A stretch of 64,000 nucleotides of DNA from Natrinema sp031626495. Its GTDB lineage: Archaea > Halobacteriota > Halobacteria > Halobacteriales > Natrialbaceae. The position numbers and the translations under genes are program-made. Shown piece after piece: positions 41,632-49,184 of the stretch. Location: the NCBI RefSeq assembly GCF_031626495.1, contig NZ_JAMQOJ010000001.1, forward strand, positions 310,001 through 374,000. Direction: 5' to 3'. The notes under the pieces are model-generated. The model searched no databases, was not told where the DNA came from, and worked only from the letters and a program-made list of their open reading frames with translations. Every line of letters starts with the position of its first letter. Positions within the stretch are counted from its first letter, which is position 1.

Positions 41632-42120
41632 TCACGTCTCCGCGGGTGCGCCTTCGCGCACGTTCACCGCCATTCCCGTCTCGAAGTCCCGGATCGCGTC
41701 GGCGGCTAACTGCGCCGTCCCGACCGCGAGCAACTCGTCGCGCTCGTGGACCACCAGCACTTCGTCGCCCGGCCGGATCTCGTCGCCGGCTTCGAGGACG
41801 AACTTCGCGAAGACGTTCTTCTCGTCGCGGACGAACGGCTCGCTCTCGTCGTCGACGACGACGCGATAGGCGGGGTACTCGAGCGCGGCGTCGAGCCGGC
41901 GACCGCCCTCGAGGCCGAGGGTGAATCGCCCGTCGGTGCCGAACGAGACGATCCGCCCCGCGTCGGCGTGGATCTGCTGGGGGCGGCCGGAAGTAGTGCG
42001 CTTGATCGTCAGCGATTCCGCCGGCGGGAACAGAGCCGCGCCAGCCCCCGCGCCGAACTGGTAGTCCGCGATGGTCCGAAGTTCGGGCAGTCCCGCGCTA
42101 CCGTCCGTCGAGTCGCTCAT
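41632..42120 (-). CDS. PUA-domain protein (archaeosine transglycosylase C-terminal-like)
   Basis: A 162-residue protein resembling the C-terminal C2-PUA region of archaeal tRNA-guanine transglycosylase without its catalytic barrel. LRTIADYQFGAGAGAALFPP forms the C2-like part, and EPFVRDEKNVFAKFVLEAGD plus EIRPGDEVLVVHERDELLAV the PUA domain. PUA domains bind RNA, typically tRNA. It might assist archaeosine or another tRNA modification; this is inferred from similarity only. The start MSDSTDGSAGLPELRT (ATG 42120) is preferred over an ATG about 35 codons earlier. Confidence 0.85.
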   Translation of the reverse strand: MSDSTDGSAGLPELRTIADYQFGAGAGAALFPPAESLTIKRTTSGRPQQIHADAGRIVSFGTDGRFTLGLEGGRRLDAALEYPAYRVVVDDESEPFVRDEKNVFAKFVLEAGDEIRPGDEVLVVHERDELLAVGTAQLAADAIRDFETGMAVNVREGAPAET

Positions 42121-42300
42121 TGGCCGGCGTTCGGTGCGGTGGGTCGAAAGCCCTTCGACCTGTTCGCGTGGTAGCTGCGACGGGTTGCTCACGCGAACGG
42201 CGGCGGAGGTTTCGGTTTGATACATGTGCGCGATTATCAGAATCGATATCAGAACGAGATGGTGAATATTAAGGTAATTGATTTAGAACTACCGGCAGCG

Positions 42301-42477
42301 ATGGACGTCACACAGATCGGTCTCGGGGTCGCCCTGCTCGTGCTCGGCACCCTGACGCTCGCCGGCCCGGCCACGATCGTCACGGGACCGTTCGTCTACC
42401 TCCTGACTGGGGCGACGCTGCTCATCACGGGCTACGCGCTGTTGATCGGACTCTGGCAGAACAGACAGCCGAATTAG
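42301..42477 (+). CDS. Small two-helix membrane protein
   Basis: A 58-residue protein with two hydrophobic helices: IGLGVALLVLGTLTLAGPAT and a second around VYLLTGATLLITGYALLIGL. The ends are short and polar (MDVTQ and WQNRQPN). No family can be named. An AT-rich stretch at about 42258-42285 (ATATTAAGG, TTGATTTA) is at promoter distance. Two near-identical tandem repeats, TATCAGAATCGA and TATCAGAACGA (42235-42257), lie upstream. An in-frame GTG/ATG further upstream is possible. Confidence 0.65.
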   Translation: MDVTQIGLGVALLVLGTLTLAGPATIVTGPFVYLLTGATLLITGYALLIGLWQNRQPN

Positions 42478-42549
42478 CCCGACGAGCGCGGCCCGCTCCG
42501 GAATATTCGGTTCCGCGCTCGCTCGAGCACAGCCGCGAGCGCGGCCCGC

Positions 42550-43047
42550 TCAGAGCAGGAACGTCTCGTGTCGATCGCCGAGATCGAGGAAGGAGTCGGC
42601 TTCGGCGATCAGTTCTTCGGCCGTCGAGGATTCGAAGGCCATCACTTCGACGCGAACTCCCTCGTGGCGCAGGTGCGAACAGAGCCGCGAGAAGTCACCG
42701 TCGCCCGTACAGAGGACGATCGTGTCGACGTGGTTCGCCAGCGTCACCGCGTCCAGGCTCATCCCGACGTCCCAGTCGGCCTTCTTGGTGCCGTCGGCGA
42801 ACGTCTTGATGTCCTTGATCTTGGGCTCGAAGCCGATATCGATCAGTGCCTCGAAGAAGCTCTCCTCTTCGGGCGAGTCCGCGCGGATGACGTAGGCGAT
42901 GGCGCGCGTGAGTTGGCGGTCCTGCACGGCTTTCTCGAGCAGCGCGGAGTAGTCGATGTTGCGGCTGTGGATGCTCTGTGCGGTGTGGTAGAGGTTCTGA
43001 GCGTCGACGAGGACGGCGACGCGCTGACCGGGATGAATTTCCGTCAT
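42550..43047 (-). CDS. NYN domain (LabA/DUF88-like) PIN-fold protein
   Basis: A 165-residue NYN-domain protein. RVAVLVDAQNLYHTAQSIHS has the first catalytic Asp and the Asn of the family, KKADWDVGMSLDAVTLANHV the central Asp residues, and IVLCTGDGDFSRLCSHLRHE the third acidic cluster. NYN proteins are predicted metal-dependent RNases of the PIN-like superfamily. The residues for catalysis are all present. Its RNA target is unknown. It lies 73 nt upstream of htpX on the same strand. Confidence 0.88.
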   Translation of the reverse strand: MTEIHPGQRVAVLVDAQNLYHTAQSIHSRNIDYSALLEKAVQDRQLTRAIAYVIRADSPEEESFFEALIDIGFEPKIKDIKTFADGTKKADWDVGMSLDAVTLANHVDTIVLCTGDGDFSRLCSHLRHEGVRVEVMAFESSTAEELIAEADSFLDLGDRHETFLL

Positions 43048-43120
43048 ATACTAGCATGTCGTAGGCGGCTATAAAAAATCGCGGCGTTCGGTTCGGTCGT
43101 GGTGCCGCTGCCGGCAGTGT

Positions 43121-43945
43121 TCAGGACCGGAGCTTCTGAATGCGCTTCTCCGTCGGTGGGTGCGTCGCGAACAGCGTCGCCAGGAGTCCCTTCTCAGAGT
43201 TGAAGATACATAACGCACTCATGCTATCGTCGAGTTCGGACTCGCGGCCCTGTGCGCCCTGCGAGATTTTCTCGAGTGCGCGGGCGAGCGGGTCGCCGCT
43301 GCCGATGTACTGCCGGGCGTCCTCGTCGGCGACGTACTCGCGGTACCGCGAGATGGCGAGGACGAAGACCATCACGAGCATCTGTGCGATGTTCGAGATG
43401 ACCATGCCGACGATGATGCTACCGATGTTGCGTTCGCCGCCGAACATGTAGACCATGTAGGCGACCCAGCCGACCATCATGGCGATGGAACTCCCGAAGA
43501 CCATCGCGAGGACGTCGCGGTTCTTGATGTGGGCGAGTTCGTGGGCGATCACGCCCTCGAGTTCGTCGCGCTGGAGGAGCCGGATGAGTTCCGTCGAGAC
43601 GACGACGACGCCCTTGCCCTTCCGACCGGTCGCGAAGGCGTTGGGAACGCCCATGTCCATGACCATCAGTTTCGGTTTGTCGATCTTCATATCCCGACAG
43701 AGCGAGTCCGTCATCTGATGGATTTCCTGATACTGGCCGTCTTCGGGCATTTCTTCAGCCCGTCTCGTTGCCGACCACGTTCCGATCTTGTACTGGATGA
43801 CCGGTAACACGAGCAGTCCCAGAAGAACGAGAGGCCACGCGCCGAAGCCGAACATCGCCAGGCCGAAGGCTCCGACGAGCATGTAGAACGCGAACAGGAT
43901 CGATCCGACGACCGCCATTCGCAGTTTCAATCCGAAATCTGTCAC
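43121..43945 (-). CDS. htpX: Zinc metalloprotease HtpX
   Basis: A 274-residue M48-family membrane protease. Two N-terminal hydrophobic helices (RMAVVGSILFAFYMLVGAFG and AWPLVLLGLLVLPVIQ) precede the zinc motif HELAH in LEGVIAHELAHIKNRDVLAM. Further helices (SSIAMMVGWVAYMVYMFG and GMVISNIAQMLVMVFVLA) follow, and the third zinc ligand is the Glu in ISRYREYVADEDARQY. HtpX cleaves damaged membrane proteins. The GTG at 43945 gives MTDFGLKLRMAV; an ATG nine codons later would cut into the first helix region. Confidence 0.92.
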   Translation of the reverse strand: MTDFGLKLRMAVVGSILFAFYMLVGAFGLAMFGFGAWPLVLLGLLVLPVIQYKIGTWSATRRAEEMPEDGQYQEIHQMTDSLCRDMKIDKPKLMVMDMGVPNAFATGRKGKGVVVVSTELIRLLQRDELEGVIAHELAHIKNRDVLAMVFGSSIAMMVGWVAYMVYMFGGERNIGSIIVGMVISNIAQMLVMVFVLAISRYREYVADEDARQYIGSGDPLARALEKISQGAQGRESELDDSMSALCIFNSEKGLLATLFATHPPTEKRIQKLRS

Positions 43946-44293
43946 ACCGGGTTGTAAGTAACGACTGGGGATAAATTACGCGGAACTGTATCTCAGCTCT
44001 CGAATGGCACTGCAACCGATTCGATCAAAGTCACAATCAATAAGTCGGACGAGCAGTATCTGTCGTCTATGCGCCGCGTCGCTCACCCGACCGTTGGCCC
44101 CGTCGTGAGCGACGCCCGCCCTCGTTTTCCGAAACGTAAACGCGCGTGAGAGCGCTCGCGGCGGGCGTGGCACCCCCGTCCCGGGCGCGGTTCGACCGCG
44201 CACAGTTGCGTTCGACCGACTAGCAGCCGCCCACCGATCGGAACCGATACACCCTACCGATTGGGGGCCGACACACGACCCAACGACACACCT
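43946..44293. other. 348-bp intergenic region upstream of the lysine genes
   Basis: No gene recognised. It should hold divergent promoters for htpX and dapA. AT-rich segments are at 43960-43980 (GATAAATTACG) and 44030-44045 (CACAATCAATAAG). A perfect hairpin GCGCGGT/ACCGCGC around TCG lies at 44185-44201. The stretch just before dapA is C/A-rich and lacks an obvious TATA box at -27, so dapA probably has a leader. Confidence 0.4.
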
Positions 44294-45217
44294 ATGACAG
44301 CAATCGACCTTTCGGGCGTCTTCCCGGCGATGTGTACGCCCTTCGACGAGGACGAACGAATCGACTTCGAAACGCTCCAGACCGACGCCCAGCGCCTCGA
44401 GGCCGCGGGCGTCGACGGGCTCGTTCCCGTCGGCTCGACCGGCGAGTCCGCGACCCTGACCCACGACGAACACGTCCGCGTCGTCGAGGCGGTCATCGAG
44501 GCCGTCGACGACGTACCCATCATCGCGGGCACGGGCTCGAACAACACCCGCGAGGCGCTCGAGCTCTCCGAGCGTGCTGCCGAGGCCGGCGCCGATGGCC
44601 TCCTCCTGATTTCGCCGTACTACAACAAGCCCGAGCAGCGCGGCCTGATCGAACATTATCGAACGATCGCGGACGCCGTCGACCTCCCGCAGATCGTCTA
44701 CAACGTCCCCTCGCGGACGGGCCGAAACATCGAGCCCGACACCGCCGTCGAACTCGCGAGCCACGAGAACATCGCGGGCTTCAAGGCCGCCAGCGGCGAC
44801 CTGGGCCAGATCGGCGAGATCGCCGAGCGCACCGTCGACGAGGAGTTCGCGGTCCTCTCGGGCGACGACGCGCTCACCCTGCCGACCATCTCGGTCGGCG
44901 GGACCGGGACGATCAGCGTCGCGGCGAACATCGAACCCGAGCGGACCTGCGCGATGGTCGGCGCGGCGCTCGACGGCGACTACGAGCGCGCTCGCGAACT
45001 GCACCACGAGCTCGGCCCACTGTTCCGCGAACTGTTCGTCGAGACCAACCCGATCCCGGTCAAGGAGGCCATGCAGATCCGCGGCTACGGCCCCGCCCGC
45101 ATGCGCCCGCCGCTGAGCCGTCTCGCCGACGAGTACCGCGAGGGGCTCGAGGCGGTCCTCGACGACCTCGAGCGCGATACGACCGAGGTCGCCGACGCGA
45201 CGGAGGGTGATCGATGA
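44294..45217 (+). CDS. dapA: 4-hydroxy-tetrahydrodipicolinate synthase
   Basis: A 307-residue class I aldolase-fold enzyme. Key motifs are VPVGSTGESATLTHDEHVRV, the Tyr of YNVPSRTGRNIEPDT and the Schiff-base lysine in IAGFKAASGDLGQIGE. It condenses pyruvate and aspartate semialdehyde, the first committed step to diaminopimelate and lysine. Its stop overlaps the dapB start by four bases (ATGA). The ATG at 44294 begins MTAIDLSGVFPAMCTPFDED, as in homologues. It is the first gene of the dap operon. Confidence 0.95.
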   Translation: MTAIDLSGVFPAMCTPFDEDERIDFETLQTDAQRLEAAGVDGLVPVGSTGESATLTHDEHVRVVEAVIEAVDDVPIIAGTGSNNTREALELSERAAEAGADGLLLISPYYNKPEQRGLIEHYRTIADAVDLPQIVYNVPSRTGRNIEPDTAVELASHENIAGFKAASGDLGQIGEIAERTVDEEFAVLSGDDALTLPTISVGGTGTISVAANIEPERTCAMVGAALDGDYERARELHHELGPLFRELFVETNPIPVKEAMQIRGYGPARMRPPLSRLADEYREGLEAVLDDLERDTTEVADATEGDR

Positions 45218-45981
45218 CGGTCAGGCTCGGCGTCACCGGCGCGACGGGCCGGATGGGTCGAGAAGTGATCGCCGCCGCGACCGACCGCGAGGACTGCGAG
45301 GTGGTCTTCGCAGTCAACCGCGACCCGGACGACGAGACGGTCGACGGCATCGACGTCGAGCCAGCGAGCGAGTTCGACGCGCTGGTCGCCGGCCGCGAGC
45401 CCACGGTCGTCGTCGACTTTACCGGCCCCGAGTCCGCCGTCGACTACGTCGAGGCCTGCGCCGACGCCGGCGTCGCCTTCGTCACCGGAACGACTGGCTT
45501 CGACGACACGGGCCGCGAGGCGCTCGAGACCGCCGCGGAGGACGTAGCCGTCCTCCACGCGCCGAACTTCGCCCGCGGGGTGCAGGCGCTGCTCAACGTC
45601 GTCGGCGAAGCGGTCCAGAATCTGCCCGGGTACGACGTGGAACTCGTCGAGACCCACCACAACGCCAAGCGCGACGCGCCGAGCGGGACCGCGAATCGCC
45701 TGCTCGAGGAGATCGAGGCCAACGGCGAATTCAGCGAGCGCACGCACGGCCGCGAGGGCGAGGCCCCGCGCGAGGAGGCCGAGATCGGCGTTCACGCGCT
45801 GCGGGCGGGCGACATCACCGGTGAGCACGAAATCTTGCTGGCGGGCAACCACGAGGAGGTCCGGCTCACTCACCGCGCGGAAGACCGCGGTGTCTTCGCC
45901 GCCGGCGCGGTCGACGCCGCGGTCTGGATCGCTGGACAGAAGGCGGGGAGCTACGACTTTGCGGACGTGATCGCAGAATGA
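45214..45981 (+). CDS. dapB: 4-hydroxy-tetrahydrodipicolinate reductase
   Basis: A 255-residue NAD(P)H reductase. GVTGATGRMGREVIAAATDR is the dinucleotide-binding loop and VELVETHHNAKRDAPSGTAN the active-site loop with the catalytic His pair and Lys. TTGFDDTGREALETAAEDVA and LHAPNFARGVQALL are further family segments. It makes tetrahydrodipicolinate from the DapA product. It is coupled by ATGA overlaps to both dapA upstream and dapD downstream, showing a tight operon. Confidence 0.95.
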   Translation: MTVRLGVTGATGRMGREVIAAATDREDCEVVFAVNRDPDDETVDGIDVEPASEFDALVAGREPTVVVDFTGPESAVDYVEACADAGVAFVTGTTGFDDTGREALETAAEDVAVLHAPNFARGVQALLNVVGEAVQNLPGYDVELVETHHNAKRDAPSGTANRLLEEIEANGEFSERTHGREGEAPREEAEIGVHALRAGDITGEHEILLAGNHEEVRLTHRAEDRGVFAAGAVDAAVWIAGQKAGSYDFADVIAE

Positions 45982-46814
45982 GCGCACTCGAAAACGAAAT
46001 CGACGAGCTGTGGGACCGCAAAGAGAACGGCGAACTCAGCGCCGAGACCGCCGGCGAGGACGAGTACGCGACGCTCGAGGCCTTCCTCGACGCCCTCGAG
46101 GACGGCGAGATCCGCGCCGCCGAGAAATCGGGCGGTGAGTGGGAAGCCAACGAGTGGGTCAAGCAGGGTATCCTGCTCAACTTCGGCCTCCGCTCGATCG
46201 AGCCTCGCGAGCACGGCGGCGTCACGTACAACGACGTGCTCCCGCTGGCGGACTCGAGCGAATACGGCGACCGCGGGAGCCGCAACACGCCCGACGGGAC
46301 GGTCGTCCGTCGCGGTGCGAATATCGGCTCGGACTGCATCATGATGAGCCCCGCGTTCGTCAACATCGGCGCTCGCGTCGGCGACGGCACGCTCGTCGAC
46401 TCCTGTGACACGGTCGGCTCCTGCGCCCAGATCGGCGACAACGTCAAACTCGGCGCGAACCTCCTCATCGGCGGCGTGCTCGAGCCGGTCGAGAACGCGC
46501 CGGTCATCGTCGAGGACAACGTTTCGCTCGGTGCCGGCTGCCGGGTCACCAGCGGCTTCGTCGTCGGCGAGAACAGCGTCGTCGGCGAGAACACCCTCCT
46601 GACGCCGCGCATCCCGGTCTACGACCTCGTCGAGGAAGAAGTGCTCTACGGCGAACTGCCCTCGAACCGGCGCGCATTCACCCGCTTCGTCGAGTCCTCG
46701 ATCGGCGACCACGACCTCTTCGACGGCGGCGCGTACAAGCCCGCCGTGGTCGCGACCGACCTCGAGACAGAGACGCTCGAGGCGACCGAGCGCGAAGACG
46801 CGCTGCGCGAGTAA
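45978..46814 (+). CDS. dapD: Tetrahydrodipicolinate N-succinyltransferase
   Basis: A 278-residue left-handed beta-helix acyltransferase. Hexapeptide repeats run from about residue 110: GSDCIMMSPAFVNIGARVGD, GTLVDSCDTVGSCAQIGDNV, KLGANLLIGGVLEPVENAPV and so on. It transfers a succinyl group from succinyl-CoA, placing this organism in the succinylase branch, consistent with dapE downstream. No dapC-type aminotransferase is in the window. The last 15 residues TETLEATEREDALRE and the stop reappear, with four third-position changes, at 47564-47611 after the toxin gene. Confidence 0.94.
   Translation: MSALENEIDELWDRKENGELSAETAGEDEYATLEAFLDALEDGEIRAAEKSGGEWEANEWVKQGILLNFGLRSIEPREHGGVTYNDVLPLADSSEYGDRGSRNTPDGTVVRRGANIGSDCIMMSPAFVNIGARVGDGTLVDSCDTVGSCAQIGDNVKLGANLLIGGVLEPVENAPVIVEDNVSLGAGCRVTSGFVVGENSVVGENTLLTPRIPVYDLVEEEVLYGELPSNRRAFTRFVESSIGDHDLFDGGAYKPAVVATDLETETLEATEREDALRE
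46767..46814 (+). repeat. dapD 3'-end, copy 1 of a 48-bp direct repeat
   Basis: The genuine end of dapD encoding TETLEATEREDALRE-stop. It matches copy 2 at 47564-47611 in 44 of 48 bases; all four differences are at third codon positions (ACA/ACG, CTG/CTC, CGC/CGG, TAA/TAG). Downstream of both, a weaker match GTCGATCGA(T/C)TTCT appears at about 46840 and 47655. Confidence 0.85.
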
Positions 46815-46893
46815 GCGCGCGTTCGGCGGACGAATCGCGGTCGATCGATTTCTTCGTGACCGACGTGGGACCGAGACGAATTTCGTGGGAAGA

Positions 46894-46900
46894 CTTTTGA
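46894..46900 (+). promoter_or_regulatory. TATA-like box of the toxin-antitoxin pair
   Basis: CTTTTGA is centred about 28 nt before the antitoxin ATG at 46925. The pair therefore seems to have its own leaderless promoter inside the dap cluster. Confidence 0.45.
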
Positions 46901-46924
46901 TCGTTTCCCCTGTAAGAGACCGTA

Positions 46925-47176
46925 ATGAGCAAACGAGCCGAGGCCGACGATCGGGGTCGAATCGTCATTCCGCACGAGATCCGCGAGAAACACGGTGATC
47001 GGTATCGCGTCGTCGAACTCGACGATCGGGTCGAACTGATCCCCCTGAAAGACGATCCGATCGAGGGCCTCCGCGATGCCGTCGGCGGTGCGTTCGACGG
47101 AAAATCGATCAGGGAGATCAAGCGTGAGGCGTGCGAGGCCGCTCGAGAAAACGCGATCGACGACGCGAGCGAGTAG
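46925..47176 (+). CDS. AbrB/MazE-fold antitoxin of a PIN toxin pair
   Basis: An 83-residue protein. The first 45 residues have the swapped-hairpin AbrB pattern (EADDRGRIVIPHEIREKHGD then RYRVVELDDRVELIPL) that binds operator DNA. The C-terminal part (DPIEGLRDAVGGAFDGKSIR) is a helical toxin-binding tail. It lies six bases before a PIN-domain gene, the usual VapBC arrangement. It is inserted after dapD and breaks the continuity of the lysine genes. Confidence 0.88.
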   Translation: MSKRAEADDRGRIVIPHEIREKHGDRYRVVELDDRVELIPLKDDPIEGLRDAVGGAFDGKSIREIKREACEAARENAIDDASE

Positions 47177-47182
47177 GAACCG

Positions 47183-47557
47183 ATGATCTACGCCGACACG
47201 GACTTCTTCATCGCATTGGTGAAAGACGACGATTGGCTTCAGGACCGGGCGACCGAGATCGCGCTCGAGAACGAGGGAGAGATCTACACCTCGCGGGCGA
47301 CGCTGCTCGAACTGCTCGTGATCTCGGACCGGTTCGAGTTCGATCGGATGGAAGCGCTCACGTACGCGCTCGAGATCGCATCGGTTCCCGAAGACGAAGA
47401 CGTCCTGTTTCAAGCGGCGGACTACATGGAACAAGAGGGTCTCACCGCGTTCGATGCATACCACGTCGCCTACGCGGCCGAGGATCCCATCGTTTCGTCT
47501 GATAAATCGATCGGCGACGTGGCGACGGATCGGATCGCGATAGAAGAGACTGACTGA
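47183..47557 (+). CDS. PIN-domain toxin (VapC-like RNase)
   Basis: A 124-residue PIN-domain protein. MIYADTDFFIALVKDDDWLQ provides the first catalytic Asp, SRATLLELLVI the Glu, GLTAFDAYHVAYAA the third acidic residue and DPIVSSDKSIGDV the last Asp, so the active site is complete. Such toxins cleave RNA when freed from the antitoxin. It follows the antitoxin by six bases. Immediately after its stop lies the second dapD-tail copy, indicating arrival by recombination or integration at the dapD end. Confidence 0.88.
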   Translation: MIYADTDFFIALVKDDDWLQDRATEIALENEGEIYTSRATLLELLVISDRFEFDRMEALTYALEIASVPEDEDVLFQAADYMEQEGLTAFDAYHVAYAAEDPIVSSDKSIGDVATDRIAIEETD

Positions 47558-47563
47558 CCGAAG

Positions 47564-47611
47564 ACGGAGACGCTCGAGGCGACCGAGCGCGAAGACGCGC
47601 TCCGGGAGTAG
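47564..47611 (+). pseudogene. Truncated second copy of the dapD 3' end
   Basis: 48 bases encoding TETLEATEREDALRE-stop in an open frame with no start. It matches the end of the intact dapD in 44 of 48 bases with only synonymous differences. It begins six bases after the toxin stop codon. It is a relic of another dapD allele, probably the original or donor one, left by the event that placed the toxin-antitoxin genes here. Confidence 0.75.
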
Positions 47612-47908
47612 CCGGTTCGGGCGGCGACGCTCGAGTAGTCGAGTCCGCTCGAACGTCGATCGACTTCTCGCCGGGCACGAAATACCGGTGACGGCCCGTA
47701 TCGCCGATGGCGCCAGCCGATCGATTCGTTCGTCACGTCGTCCACCGCTCGGTCACGGCTCAGCGTCCGCCACTGATCGTCCCGAGAGAGCCGTCCAGCA
47801 TCCGTAATACGTCAACAGAGTGACTTTATTCCTGCGGGCGATTCCTACGACTCATTGCGAATTGAACAGTAATGAACGGACCCTAGACGTTTAATTGATT
47901 GATCTCGT
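47612..47908. other. Intergenic region after the dapD relic, with AT-rich promoter segment
   Basis: Together with the relic this makes about 350 bp without an intact gene. The segment 47800-47908 is AT-rich and contains TTTAATTGATT (47890-47900), a likely TATA element for the following small ORF. This would place transcription start near 47920. No other gene is seen. Confidence 0.45.
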
Positions 47909-48094
47909 ATGCAATTAATTGTGAAAACTGGACCCGGAAGAACGAACGACGCAGTGGGGAACTGGGACGAACCCGCCACAGATGCCGTCGAGGGGGCCGC
48001 TCGAGCGAGCGACGTCGCTCGCGTCGATACGGCCGCGTTCCGGGCCGGCGCCCCGTACGGCCGCGGAGACGCTTCGTCGATAACAGTGGTATGA
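47909..48094 (+). CDS. Small hypothetical protein coupled to a coiled-coil gene
   Basis: A 61-residue acidic/Ala-rich protein (ATDAVEGAARASDVARVDTA, ending GRGDASSITVV) with no recognised domain. Its stop overlaps the start of the coiled-coil gene in an ATGA (48091-48094), a strong sign that it is translated. The TATA-like box at 47890-47900 would place the mRNA start near the in-frame GTG at 47921. The true start may therefore be that GTG (57 residues) rather than the ATG at 47909. The function is unknown. Confidence 0.55.
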   Translation: MQLIVKTGPGRTNDAVGNWDEPATDAVEGAARASDVARVDTAAFRAGAPYGRGDASSITVV

Positions 48095-49008
48095 GAACAC
48101 ACGACAATGACCAGCCGTCGCGAGCGACCGAGCGATCGAGCGACCCCGTCCTCGACGAGTTGCTCGAGGCTCTCAGATCGGATCAGGGCGGTGCGCGGAC
48201 GGAAGCGATCAAACGCGCGCTCGAGCGGGAGTCGGGCCCGCGGAGCGAGGAAACCGAGCGGATCGCGGCCCTCGAATCGACGGTAGCGCAGTTATCGTCC
48301 GAGATCGAAGCCGACGCGGACGACGGCGACGGGGCCGTCCTCGAGGACGTTCGATCCGAACTCGACGCGACCGTCGACGAACTGGCGACGCTTCGATCGG
48401 CGGTCGACGCGTGCGAGTCGACTGATGCGGCCCTCGAGTCCCGGATCGACGACCTCGAAGCCGCGGTCACCGAACTCGCCGATCGACTCGCGAGCGTCGA
48501 GGAGTCGATACAAAGCGGCCGATCGGAACGCGCTGCGGCCCGCGACGCTTCCGACGACGCGGCCGGGAGCGGAGAACCGTCCGGGGATTCGATGGAACGG
48601 GACGGAGACGACGTCGCCAAGCGGATCCGCCACGTCGAGACCAAACTGGACACGCGGACCAACGCCCTGGCGTCTCGGCTTCGCGAAATCGAAACGCTGG
48701 CGGACCGGATCGACGACCTCGAGGAGCGAATCGACGCGCGAACGGCCGTCCTCGAATCCGGACTCGAGAACGTCAACGATACGATGGAAGAAGCGATCAC
48801 GCTGCTCCGAGAAGAGACGCAAACGGAACTGTCGGACGTTCGGTCGGACCTCGACGACCTCGACCGAGAGTTCCGATCGTCGATCGAATCTCTGGAAGAC
48901 GACATCGGTGCCCTCGAGACGCACGCGGCCGACATGACCCTGTGGCGAAACTCGATCGAGGGGTCGTCCGAGGGCCCCGAAGGCGACCGCGAAGAGGGGG
49001 CCGAGTGA
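48091..49008 (+). CDS. Coiled-coil hypothetical protein
   Basis: A 305-residue acidic protein composed mainly of heptad-repeat helices. Examples are RSELDATVDELATLRSAVDA and RIDDLEAAVTELADRLASVE near residues 90-130, and HVETKLDTRTNALASRLREI plus LADRIDDLEERIDARTAVLE around 195-230. A low-complexity linker with GSGEPSGDS separates them. There is no transmembrane helix and no catalytic motif. The N-terminal 40 residues are Ser/Arg/Asp-rich. The ATG at 48091 overlaps the small upstream ORF. It sits between dapD and lysA, but a role in lysine synthesis is not suggested by its sequence. Confidence 0.85.
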   Translation: MRTHDNDQPSRATERSSDPVLDELLEALRSDQGGARTEAIKRALERESGPRSEETERIAALESTVAQLSSEIEADADDGDGAVLEDVRSELDATVDELATLRSAVDACESTDAALESRIDDLEAAVTELADRLASVEESIQSGRSERAAARDASDDAAGSGEPSGDSMERDGDDVAKRIRHVETKLDTRTNALASRLREIETLADRIDDLEERIDARTAVLESGLENVNDTMEEAITLLREETQTELSDVRSDLDDLDREFRSSIESLEDDIGALETHAADMTLWRNSIEGSSEGPEGDREEGAE

Positions 49009-49184
49009 TCGCGGTATGCGCCGAACCGGCGGCGTCACCAGCGGCCGTCGAACGGAGCGCGGGTCGCCGACGACGGGATCGTGGCCGAGTCGGTAGTCCG
49101 TGACAACGACGTGACGGTCGGCTCGCTCCCGCCCGAAACGCGGAATCCAAACGCTTGAATCCTCACGGACGCTTGAACCGACCA

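Noticed and set aside
44185..44201. GCGCGGTTCGACCGCGC, resembling a tRNA T-arm
   Set aside because: The loop would be only three bases in the perfect palindrome and no other tRNA arms are present; kept only as a hairpin.
46925..47557. Whether the antitoxin/toxin pair is part of a larger defence island
   Set aside because: The flanking genes are lysine biosynthesis and a coiled-coil pair; no other defence gene was found nearby.
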